From Acidobacteriota bacterium (lineage in GTDB: Bacteria > Acidobacteriota > Terriglobia > Terriglobales > Acidobacteriaceae), in assembly GCA_021805025.1 (NCBI GenBank), contig JAJZGF010000012.1, forward strand, positions 1-47,172: 47,172 nucleotides of DNA, given 5' to 3'. The notes below the pieces were generated by a model. That model saw only the letters and a program-made list of their open reading frames with translations. It was not told the DNA's origin and did not search any database. Positions 33,411 to 42,624 of the stretch are shown piece after piece (the first letter of the stretch is position 1; every line of letters begins with the position of its first letter). The position numbers and the translations under genes are program-made.

Positions 33411-35090
33411 ATGAAAGAGAACGGTACTCACCGCACGGAGCAGATAACCTTGGCCTACGACGACCTGCGCGACTGGATCAAGACTCTTGAAAAGCACGGC
33501 GAACTCAAGCGCATTCGCGAAGAGGTCTCTCCGGAGCTGGAGATCACTGAGATCACCGACCGCGCGTCAAAGATCGGCGCAGGCGGCCACGCGCGAACCC
33601 AGGCCCAAACGAAAGGGAACTACGCGCCCGGCGGCCCCGCGCTGCTCTTTGAAAACGTCAAGGGCCATCCCGGTCACATGGTCCTCATCAACCAATTCGG
33701 CAGCGAGCGCCGCATGGCCATGGCGCTTGGCGTCGAGCGGCTCGATGAGATTGCCGAGCGCATTCACGGCCTGATGAATGTGAAGGCTCCCGAGGGTCTC
33801 CTGGACAAGCTCAAAATGCTGCCGCAGCTCGGCGCTCTCACCAGCGCCTTCCCAAAAACTGTCAGCACAAAGGATGCGCCCTGCAAGCAAGTCATCCTCA
33901 AAGACAACATCGACCTCAACGCCTTCCCTATTCTCAAGTGCTGGCCGTATGACGGTGGGCGGTTCATTACGCTGCCCTGCGTCCACACGCGCGACCCGCG
34001 CACCGGCAAGCGCAACATCGGCATGTATCGCATGCAGGTCTACGACGGCCGTACCACGGGCATGCACTGGCAGAGGCAGAAGGTTGCCGCCGAGCACTAC
34101 CGCGAAGCCTTGCGCGCTGCCGCATCCGCGGCCTCTGACGCCGGCTCCGCTACCGCCCGCGTTGCCGCCATGGCAGAGTCCGCAGGCGGCGCCGTCAGCA
34201 TTCCCGATGGCCCCATCGGCGGCCTGCCCCAGGTGGCTATGGGCAATCTGAAAGGCTCGCGGTTGGAGGTGGCCGTCGCCATCGGCACCGATCCGGCGAC
34301 CACCTTTGCCGCCATTGTCCCTGCGCCGCCTGAGATCGAGGAATTCATGATCGCAGGTTTTCTTCGCGGCAAGCCGGTCGAGATCGTGAAGTGCGAGACT
34401 GTCGATCTTGAAGTCCCTGCGCACGCAGAAATCATCCTCGAGGGGTACGTCGAACTCGGCGAGCTGCGCAGCGAGGGACCCTTCGGCGACCACACCGGGT
34501 TCTACACCATGACCGACGAGTACCCGGTCTTCCACATCACCTGCATTACGCATCGCAAGGATCCCATCTACGCCGCCACTATCGTCGGCAAGCCGCCCAT
34601 GGAAGACGCCTGGATGGGCAAGGCCGTCGAACGCATCTTCCTCCCGGCGATGAAGATGACCATTCCCGAGATTGTCGATGTGCATCTGCCCGTGGAAGGC
34701 GTCTTTCACAACCTCATGCTGGTCTCCATTAAAAAGTCCTATCCCGGCCAGGCGCGCAAGGTGATGAACGCTATCTGGTCCCTCGGCCAGGCTATGTTTA
34801 CCAAGTGCATCGTCGTGGTGGACGAAGACTGCGACGTGCAGGATTTGGGCGAGGTGGTCTTGCGCGTTGCTAACAACATCGACCCCGAGCGCGACATCCA
34901 GTTCACGCTCGGCCCCGTCGACTCGCTCGATCACTCCTCGCGCCTGCCGAACTACGGCTCCAAGATGGGCATCGACGCCACGCGCAAATGGAAGGCCGAA
35001 GGCTTCGAGCGCCCCTGGCCCGCGATGATTGAGATGGACCGCGACACCAAAGCCAAAGTGGATGCCATGTGGGGCAGGCTGGGCATTTGA
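33411..35090 (+). CDS. UbiD-family decarboxylase
   Basis: Prenylated-FMN-dependent (de)carboxylase of 559 residues. ATG 33411 is used; TTG 33450 with GGAG ahead is an alternative that would begin LAYDDLRDW, close to the usual family start. Blocks recognised: DDLRDWIKTLEKHGELKRI, LEITEITDR, NIGMYRMQVYDGRTTGMHW (prFMN-binding region), PEIEEFMIAGFLRGKPVEIV, SEGPFGDHTGFYT (catalytic Glu/Asp region), and RDIQFTLGPVDSLDHSS. Residues about 234-280 are an Ala/Ser-rich segment some 40 residues longer than in E. coli UbiD. The role may be in quinone biosynthesis or aromatic acid metabolism; UbiX, which makes the cofactor, is not in the window. Its 5' end lies divergent to the S53 gene. Confidence 0.88.
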   Translation: MKENGTHRTEQITLAYDDLRDWIKTLEKHGELKRIREEVSPELEITEITDRASKIGAGGHARTQAQTKGNYAPGGPALLFENVKGHPGHMVLINQFGSERRMAMALGVERLDEIAERIHGLMNVKAPEGLLDKLKMLPQLGALTSAFPKTVSTKDAPCKQVILKDNIDLNAFPILKCWPYDGGRFITLPCVHTRDPRTGKRNIGMYRMQVYDGRTTGMHWQRQKVAAEHYREALRAAASAASDAGSATARVAAMAESAGGAVSIPDGPIGGLPQVAMGNLKGSRLEVAVAIGTDPATTFAAIVPAPPEIEEFMIAGFLRGKPVEIVKCETVDLEVPAHAEIILEGYVELGELRSEGPFGDHTGFYTMTDEYPVFHITCITHRKDPIYAATIVGKPPMEDAWMGKAVERIFLPAMKMTIPEIVDVHLPVEGVFHNLMLVSIKKSYPGQARKVMNAIWSLGQAMFTKCIVVVDEDCDVQDLGEVVLRVANNIDPERDIQFTLGPVDSLDHSSRLPNYGSKMGIDATRKWKAEGFERPWPAMIEMDRDTKAKVDAMWGRLGI

Positions 35091-35123
35091 AGGTTCGCAG
35101 TGCCCTTGTTATACCCTGAAGAT

Positions 35124-36011
35124 ATGCGCGGTGCGATTTGCAGACCCCTGATTTGCAGACACCTGGTTTTTCTCGTCGCAACACTCCTTGCTATGTTGAG
35201 GCCCTCCATCGCCCAGCAGGCCCCCGATTCCTTCCACTGGGTTGACTTTCACTCGTCCCAGGATCAGGATGTCATCGCCTGGGTCACCCGTTCGCTCGAG
35301 CCTGAAAAATGGACCGCGATCCGCGAGATCGGCGTGCAATATGACGCAGCCCTCGTCGTCACCACGCTCCGTGCCAACCCGCAGGGCGCGGTCGGCACAG
35401 ACACCTTCAATGTCTGGAGCGTCTCGCTCACCACACATGCCGTCCTCCGCGTGCTGCAGGGCGCTGATCTGCGCCTGCTTGACTGGATTCAGCTCACGCC
35501 CGGCCGTCCGCGCGAACTGGCCGCTCTCTACGACGATTGCAGCGAGTGCAACGCCTCCACCTTCTTCACCGTTTTCTACTACGACATCACGCAGCACGGC
35601 TGGGGCGCGCGATGGCTGCATGGCAATCAGGCCGTCACAGTCCACAGCGCCAACCCGCCGCCCGGTGTCGCCTGGACACAGGTCTTCGCCGTACTGGCTG
35701 ATCCCAGCGGAAACGAGTTTGCCGGCTCCTGGACCCACTTCGACTACGGCGCGCAAAAGCCCGCGGAAGACTATGTATACCAGTACGACATCGACCCCTG
35801 GCACAGCCTGGATCGCGTACAGCAGGTGAGCGATAAGCAGGCAGCCGCCATGGAGCAGAGGCTTTGCAGCGCGCAGGACGCGGTGCCCGGCTTTGCCGAC
35901 GGCCAGGACTCCCAGCTCTGCCGCGACCTGCTGCACCCCAGGCCGGTGCATGAAAACGGAAAGCCCTGCAAGTGCCGCGATCAGGTCGCCCCCGCGCATC
36001 CTGGCAAGTAA
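35124..36011 (+). CDS. Secreted protein of unknown function
   Basis: A 295-residue protein with a signal peptide (MRGAICRPLICRHLVFLVATLLAM, then SIAQQ). I do not recognise a family. The mature part contains several Trp and acidic segments, a DDCSECNASTFF stretch, and a C-terminal cluster of four cysteines within about 40 residues (CSAQ, LCRD, CKCRD), so disulfides or metal binding are possible. The gene starts 33 nt after ubiD and may be co-transcribed with it. It ends 39 nt from the convergent molybdopterin-fold gene. Confidence 0.6.
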   Translation: MRGAICRPLICRHLVFLVATLLAMLRPSIAQQAPDSFHWVDFHSSQDQDVIAWVTRSLEPEKWTAIREIGVQYDAALVVTTLRANPQGAVGTDTFNVWSVSLTTHAVLRVLQGADLRLLDWIQLTPGRPRELAALYDDCSECNASTFFTVFYYDITQHGWGARWLHGNQAVTVHSANPPPGVAWTQVFAVLADPSGNEFAGSWTHFDYGAQKPAEDYVYQYDIDPWHSLDRVQQVSDKQAAAMEQRLCSAQDAVPGFADGQDSQLCRDLLHPRPVHENGKPCKCRDQVAPAHPGK

Positions 36012-36050
36012 GGCGGTCTGCCCCTCGCTATGCGCGCATCGTGCCGGGCT

Positions 36051-36620
36051 TTAGCGCGCCGTCTCCACGCGGATCGACACCAGATTCCGTACCCACCGCG
36101 CCGGGTGCTTTTCTCCCGTAGCCACAAGCTGCAGCGGCCCCGTCGAGCCCAATGGGTTGCCGCCCATCGCATCGGCCACGATCACCGTCGCGTCATGCAC
36201 CTCGGGAATCACCTCGGCCATCGCGTAGACCACCGCGTAGCCGTCCGCCCCTTCGGCCACCAGATAGAGCCGGTAGTCCTTGGCCTTCGGCTTTTGCGGA
36301 AACCCCAGCGGGATTAGCAGGTCAATCACCGGCACGCCGGAGTAGGTCTCGCTGGCCTTGCTGTGCGTGTCGAACACCGTGATCGCCGTATGCGGCAGCG
36401 CCGCCAGCTTCTCCGGCGTCCACTCCGCGGATTTCCTGTCGAATGTCACCCGCAGCGGCCCGGCGGCCGCCTTTGCCGCCATCTCTTGTTGAATCCTGCT
36501 CGTATCAGGCTCCGGCGGCGGCCCCATGGGCATGCTGGGTCTCTGCTGTCCATCCGCGCCGGTCGTCCACAAGCCGAGTCCGAGCGCCAGGACAATTGCT
36601 TTCTTCGCACCTCGCCTCAT
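36051..36620 (-). CDS. Small exported molybdopterin-oxidoreductase-fold protein
   Basis: A 189-residue protein starting at ATG 36620 (GGGAGAG ahead). A signal peptide (MRRGAKKAIVLALGLGLW, then ADGQQ) and a Pro-rich linker precede a domain like the sulfite-oxidase-type molybdopterin-binding fold: LPHTAITVFDTHSKASETYSG, VPVIDLLIPLGFP, a GADGYAVVYAMAEV segment, then GPLQLVATGEKHPARWVRNLVSI. The usual cysteine ligand to molybdenum is not seen, so cofactor binding is doubtful. It is divergent from the NuoI-like gene; only 34 nt separate their starts. Confidence 0.68.
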   Translation of the reverse strand: MRRGAKKAIVLALGLGLWTTGADGQQRPSMPMGPPPEPDTSRIQQEMAAKAAAGPLRVTFDRKSAEWTPEKLAALPHTAITVFDTHSKASETYSGVPVIDLLIPLGFPQKPKAKDYRLYLVAEGADGYAVVYAMAEVIPEVHDATVIVADAMGGNPLGSTGPLQLVATGEKHPARWVRNLVSIRVETAR

Positions 36621-36642
36621 GAATCTCTCCCGGCCTTCATCG

Positions 36643-36648
36643 TATACT
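36643..36648 (+). promoter_or_regulatory. -10 element abutting the nuoI-like start
   Basis: TATACT lies 6 nt upstream of the ATG at 36655, and no ribosome binding site is visible in between. Transcription would begin at or next to the start codon, so the mRNA could be leaderless. No good -35 lies at the expected distance. Confidence 0.4.
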
Positions 36649-36654
36649 GGATAC

Positions 36655-37125
36655 ATGTCGATTGTGGGCAACATTGCCGCCATTGCCAAAGGCATGAGCA
36701 TCACCTTCGGGGAGATCTTCCAGCCCACGCAGGTGGAGAACTATCCCGACGGCCCGGGTCCCATGCGCGGAGCCATTTTCCAACCGCGCTTCCGCGGAAA
36801 GCACGTGCTGCAGCGCGACGAAAACGGCCTAGAAAAATGCGTGGCCTGCTTCCTCTGCGCCGCCGCCTGCCCCTCAAACTGCATCTATATTGAGGCTGCG
36901 GACAACTCCGATGAAAAGCGCATTTCCTCGTCGGAGCGCTACGCCAAGGTTTACAACATCGACTACAACCGCTGCATCTTCTGCGGATACTGTGTGGAGG
37001 CGTGCCCCACAGACGCCATCACCCATGGCCACGGCTTTGAGCTGGCTACCCTGAATGCCACCAACCTCGTGATGCGCAAAGAAGACATGCTGGTTCCCGT
37101 GCAGTCCCTCACCGCGGCAAGGTAA
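36655..37125 (+). CDS. nuoI: NuoI-like 2[4Fe-4S] ferredoxin subunit
   Basis: A 156-residue protein with two 4Fe-4S motifs, CVACFLCAAACP and CIFCGYCVEACP. The second is followed by TDAI. The region before them (MSITFGEIFQPTQVENYPDGP) and RGRF-like FQPRFRGKHVLQRDENGLEKC match complex I subunit NuoI, which passes electrons from the matrix arm to the quinone site. It stands alone: no other nuo gene is in the window. It may complete a complex I encoded elsewhere or serve another oxidoreductase. It starts 34 nt from the divergent molybdopterin-fold gene. Confidence 0.85.
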   Translation: MSIVGNIAAIAKGMSITFGEIFQPTQVENYPDGPGPMRGAIFQPRFRGKHVLQRDENGLEKCVACFLCAAACPSNCIYIEAADNSDEKRISSSERYAKVYNIDYNRCIFCGYCVEACPTDAITHGHGFELATLNATNLVMRKEDMLVPVQSLTAAR

Positions 37126-37239
37126 ATTCGCTCCGCCATCGCCAAGCCGCGGCACACTCGCGCAAAGTTGAAACTGCATTTCCTGCATCCCGAGGCAGAA
37201 CGGCGCTCAGGCTGACAAGATGCGAGTTTCGTGGCGTAT

Positions 37240-37268
37240 TTGCAGTATCTTGATGCTCCCTTCATAAG
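37240..37268 (+). promoter_or_regulatory. Promoter candidate for the acyltransferase pair
   Basis: TTGCAG (37240-37245) and CATAAG (37263-37268) are spaced by 17 nt. Matches to consensus are partial. The predicted start near 37275 leaves a 45-nt leader before ATG 37321. Confidence 0.35.
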
Positions 37269-37320
37269 CGCGCCGGATACTATTTGCGTGATCGTGCATG
37301 GCGGGCTCCAAAATTCAGAG

Positions 37321-38178
37321 ATGAAACCGCTCCACCGCCTTCCATCTGCGGCGTCATCGTCCTGTGTCTATCCCCACGCGCCGGATTTCGAAACTGGAGT
37401 CCAGGTCCGCGCGGAGGCAGGTCGCTATTGTCTGCGCCTGGCTGAGTCCGCTGAGGATCGCGATGAGGCGTGTCGCCTGCGCTTCAAGGTGTTCAACATT
37501 GAGTTAGGAGAAGGACTCGACGAATCGTACATAACAGGGATGGACGCAGACCAGTACGATCTCTTCTGTGATCATCTCCTGGTGGAGGACAAGATCACCG
37601 GGAGAGTCGTGGGAACCTATCGAATGCAGTCTGGTCCCACCGCGGCGCGTTATCTTGGGTACTACTCTGAGCAGGAGTTCCATCTCGATCCTTATGAGCC
37701 GCTGCGCCCTTATGTGCTTGAGCTGGGTCGCGCTTCAATTGATCGTGAGCATCGAACGCCAGAGGTGCTCACGCTTCTTTGGCGAGGAATTGCACAGTTT
37801 GCCACGCAGGCGGGTCTTCGGTACCTGATCGGCTGTTCATCGCTGCACTCGCAGTGCCCCGCCAATGGGTGGGAGATGTATCGTCAGTTGCACAATTTCC
37901 GGGTCTCGCCGGAGTTTGAGACGCTGCCTAAGGGCCCCTACGGCTGTCCCGCGCTCGCACTGGATACTGATGCCCAATCGCCCGCGGCAGTACAGCAATC
38001 GCAGACGCAACCGAAGATTCCGCGACTGTTGAAAGCCTACTTGGCTATCGGCGCGCGCATCTGCGCTCCGCCGGCATGGGACCGGGAGTTCGGTACCATC
38101 GACTTCCTCACCCTGCTGGACATCGCTGCACTATCGCAGGCTGCAAGGAATCGATTCCTCGCCCCGCTCGCTCCATGA
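37321..38178 (+). CDS. olsB: OlsB-like acyl-ACP N-acyltransferase
   Basis: GNAT-fold acyltransferase of 285 residues. ATG 37321 is used because the family similarity starts shortly after it; a GTG at 37231 is an alternative. The core is characteristic of the OlsB/hemolysin-like group: YCLRLAESAEDRDEACRLRF, then VFNIELGEG, FCDHLLVEDKITGRVVGTYRM, YVLELGRASI and YLIGCSSLHS. In ornithine lipid synthesis OlsB joins a 3-hydroxy fatty acid to the alpha-amino group of ornithine. The next gene overlaps it (ATGA) and encodes the matching second acyltransferase. An N-acyl amino acid synthase for another amino acid is possible. Confidence 0.8.
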   Translation: MKPLHRLPSAASSSCVYPHAPDFETGVQVRAEAGRYCLRLAESAEDRDEACRLRFKVFNIELGEGLDESYITGMDADQYDLFCDHLLVEDKITGRVVGTYRMQSGPTAARYLGYYSEQEFHLDPYEPLRPYVLELGRASIDREHRTPEVLTLLWRGIAQFATQAGLRYLIGCSSLHSQCPANGWEMYRQLHNFRVSPEFETLPKGPYGCPALALDTDAQSPAAVQQSQTQPKIPRLLKAYLAIGARICAPPAWDREFGTIDFLTLLDIAALSQAARNRFLAPLAP

Positions 38179-39035
38179 AACTGCGTGTTGTCTGGCGCGC
38201 TGCGCAACTGGGCATTACGCTGGCAGTGTGTGCATTGGATCTTGCCGTGCGCCGCTTGCGTGGCCCTCTCACTCTGGAGCAACGCACACTCTGGATGCAC
38301 AAATCTTGTCGCGCTGTGTTGTCCAGTCTTCATGTTGATTGCCAGGTGCATGGTCATCCACCTCCCGCCGGGCTGCTCGTCGCAAACCATCTCAGTTACC
38401 TGGACATTGGGGTCCTCGGAGCCGCTATGCCGTGCTTCTTCGTCTCCAAGGAGGAGGTGCGCAGATGGCCTTATTTCGGCACCCTGGCGCGCGCGAATGG
38501 CACGCTGTTCTTGACGCGCTCCAGCCGATCCAGCACCAACCGTGTGGCCAAACTCATCGCAGAGCGGCTCGCTTTTCCAGCACCGATCATCCTCTTTCCA
38601 GAGGGAACCAGCACAGATGGCAGTGCTTTGCTCCGCTTTCATCCTTCTCTGTATGAGCCGGCTATTCAAGGCAACGCCGCAATCACTGCGGCGGCCTTGC
38701 GCTATCTGCCAGCAGCGGGAGCGCACGAACGCGATTTCTGCTGGTTCGGCGATGACGCATTCTTGCCGCACCTCTTCAAAGTGCTGGGGACCCATGGCTT
38801 TTCGGCTGAGGTGAGGTTTGGTACGCCGAAAGTGTACGCAGATCGACGCGAGGCAGCCATTGGAACTCATAAGGAGATTGCAGCGATGCGAGCCGTTGGC
38901 GCTTCCGTCCATGCTCCTCCCGAGCACTCTGCAAGCAGGAGTGATTGCGGATTAGACAGAGCCCGGGACTGTGCTTTGATGGATTGTGAAGTCGAATCGC
39001 AAGATAGACAGGCAGCCCGGTTAGAGCCCTGCTAG
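38175..39035 (+). CDS. olsA: OlsA-like 1-acyl-glycerol-3-phosphate acyltransferase family
   Basis: A 286-residue membrane-associated acyltransferase of the PlsC family. The ATG overlaps the stop of the preceding gene by 4 nt, so translation is coupled. The acyltransferase motifs are NHLSYLDI (NHx4D, catalytic His and Asp) and FPEGTSTDG. A hydrophobic segment near the N-terminus may anchor it. With an OlsB-like partner it is best read as OlsA, which esterifies lyso-ornithine lipid to ornithine lipid, a phosphorus-free membrane lipid. The last 50 or so residues are polar and low in conservation. Confidence 0.8.
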   Translation: MKLRVVWRAAQLGITLAVCALDLAVRRLRGPLTLEQRTLWMHKSCRAVLSSLHVDCQVHGHPPPAGLLVANHLSYLDIGVLGAAMPCFFVSKEEVRRWPYFGTLARANGTLFLTRSSRSSTNRVAKLIAERLAFPAPIILFPEGTSTDGSALLRFHPSLYEPAIQGNAAITAAALRYLPAAGAHERDFCWFGDDAFLPHLFKVLGTHGFSAEVRFGTPKVYADRREAAIGTHKEIAAMRAVGASVHAPPEHSASRSDCGLDRARDCALMDCEVESQDRQAARLEPC

Positions 39036-39042
39036 AAACAAA

Positions 39043-39076
39043 GATGGCCCCTGAGTGCGTGCTTCAGTGGGCCATC
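39043..39076. terminator. Bidirectional terminator between olsA and ilvC
   Basis: GATGGCCC (39043-39050) pairs with GGGCCATC (39069-39076), and CTGA with TCAG inside, with one bulged T, making a stem of 12 pairs. On the minus strand it is followed by TTTGTTTCT, so it is a good intrinsic terminator for the ilv-leu operon. It is less ideal toward the right. Confidence 0.7.
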
Positions 39077-39093
39077 GATGTTTGCGCAGGCCG

Positions 39094-40774
<1,681 letters not shown>

Positions 40775-40802
40775 GATGACTTCTTGCTCCTGGATGTGCG
40801 AC

Positions 40803-42569
40803 TTACTTGTCGTCGGGCGACTCCACCAGCGGATTTTTGCCGGGCCGGCGGATCATCTCGTGCAATGCATTCCCGGCGGGAATCATCGGGTAAACCGAGT
40901 CTTCCTTCTCGACCAGGAAGTTGAGCAGGAATGCGCCGGGCGCGGAGCGTGCAACGCTGACGGCCTCGGCCAACTCGGTGCGGGTGCGCACGGCGCGGCC
41001 CTGAATGCCATGCGCGTCAGCCAGTTTCACGAAGTCCGGACTGACCAGCGGCGTAGCCTCGTAGTTACGCTCGTAGAAGAACTCCTGCCACTGGCGCACC
41101 ATGCCCAGATAGCCGTTGTTGATGATGGCGATGTTGATCTTGATCTTCTCCTGCACGATGGTCGCCAGTTCGGACGCTGTCATCTGGAAGCCGCCGTCGC
41201 CGGCGATCACCCAGACCTCCCTGTCAGGGCAGGCCACCTTGGCGCCGATGGCCGCGGGCAATGCAAAGCCCATGGTGCCGAGGCCGCCGGAGGTGATGAG
41301 CGTGCGCGGCTTCTCGTGGTGAAAGTACTGCGCTTCCCACATCTGATGCTGGCCCACGTCGGTGGCGACGATGGCGTCACCGCTCGTGATGCGCCACAGG
41401 TCGTGCATCACATGCGCGGCATAGAGATGGCCGGAGTCGGGCAGGTTCTTGATGTCGCGCACCGAGACGGCGCCCTTGCTGGCGTCTATCGTCTTGAGCC
41501 AGGCGCTGCCGTCGCGGCCGGGGATGCGGGGCAGCAGGTCTTCAAGCACCGCGCGCAGATCGCCCACCAGCGCCACATCGATTTTGATGTTCTTGTTAAT
41601 CTCGGCGGGGTCAATCTCGATATGTATCTTCTTGGCCTTGAGCGCATACGTGGATGTGGAGCCCGTGACGCGATCATCAAAGCGCATCCCGCAGGCGATC
41701 AGCAGATCGGCTTCCTGAATGGCGTGATTGACCCATGCCTCGCCGTGCATGCCCATCATGCCCATGTTCAGTGCGTGCGAAGCAGGGAAGCAGCCCAGGC
41801 CCAGCAGCGTGAGCGCCACTGGAATCTGCGCGCGCTCAGCCAGCGTGCGCACCTGCTCCATCGCGCCGGACTCGATGACGCCGTGGCCGGCCAGAATGAC
41901 AGGCCGCTTGGCGTTGCGAATGAGCTCAGCTGCGTGCGCCAGCCCCGATTCCTCAACGTGCAGCATGGGATGGGGCCGATAAGCGCGCGGCTTGGCCGCT
42001 TCAAAGTCAAAGATCGCAGTGCCTTGCTGTGCGTCCTTTGTAATGTCGACCAGCACCGGGCCGGGACGGCCGGAGGTGGCTATTTGAAAGGCGTGACGCA
42101 GCGCCGGCGCAATGTCTTCCGTGCGATGCACCAGAAAGTTGTGCTTTGTCACCGGCAGCGTGATGCCGGTGATGTCCACTTCTTGAAAAGCATCGGTGCC
42201 GAGCACTTTGCTGGAGACGTTGCCCGTGATGCAGACTATGGGAATGGAGTCCAGCATCGCGGTTGCAATTCCCGTGATGAGGTTCGTCGCGCCGGGGCCG
42301 CTGGTGGCGATGGCCACGCCCACCTTGCCTGAGGCGCGCGCGTAGCCATCCGCCATGTGTGCCGCGCCCTGCTCGTGGCGCACCAGGACGTGGTGTATGG
42401 GAAACTTGCGCAGCGCGTCATAGGCCGGCAGAATCGCTCCGCCGGGATAGCCGAAGACATCCGTTACGCCCTCGCCCACCAGCGTGGCCCACAGAATCTC
42501 CGCGCCGGTGAGACGCGTGGATGTGGTGAGGTGGGCATTCGATGCTTGCGTTTTGGCGTTCGTTCCCAT
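40803..42569 (-). CDS. ilvB: Acetolactate synthase catalytic subunit
   Basis: Thiamine diphosphate-, FAD- and Mg-dependent enzyme of 588 residues that condenses two pyruvates, or pyruvate with 2-oxobutyrate. ATG 42569 follows AAAGGAG. The N-terminal domain has GAEILWATLVGEGVTDVFGYPGG and the catalytic glutamate in HEQGAAHMADGYAR. The C-terminal ThDP site is GDGGFQMTASEL and INNGYLGMVRQWQ. It works with IlvN directly downstream. Confidence 0.96.
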   Translation of the reverse strand: MGTNAKTQASNAHLTTSTRLTGAEILWATLVGEGVTDVFGYPGGAILPAYDALRKFPIHHVLVRHEQGAAHMADGYARASGKVGVAIATSGPGATNLITGIATAMLDSIPIVCITGNVSSKVLGTDAFQEVDITGITLPVTKHNFLVHRTEDIAPALRHAFQIATSGRPGPVLVDITKDAQQGTAIFDFEAAKPRAYRPHPMLHVEESGLAHAAELIRNAKRPVILAGHGVIESGAMEQVRTLAERAQIPVALTLLGLGCFPASHALNMGMMGMHGEAWVNHAIQEADLLIACGMRFDDRVTGSTSTYALKAKKIHIEIDPAEINKNIKIDVALVGDLRAVLEDLLPRIPGRDGSAWLKTIDASKGAVSVRDIKNLPDSGHLYAAHVMHDLWRITSGDAIVATDVGQHQMWEAQYFHHEKPRTLITSGGLGTMGFALPAAIGAKVACPDREVWVIAGDGGFQMTASELATIVQEKIKINIAIINNGYLGMVRQWQEFFYERNYEATPLVSPDFVKLADAHGIQGRAVRTRTELAEAVSVARSAPGAFLLNFLVEKEDSVYPMIPAGNALHEMIRRPGKNPLVESPDDK

Positions 42570-42624
42570 GGTGACTCCTTTGTCAGAGTTCAGTAATCCG
42601 CCGTCGCAGATCAGCGGTCTGCTT

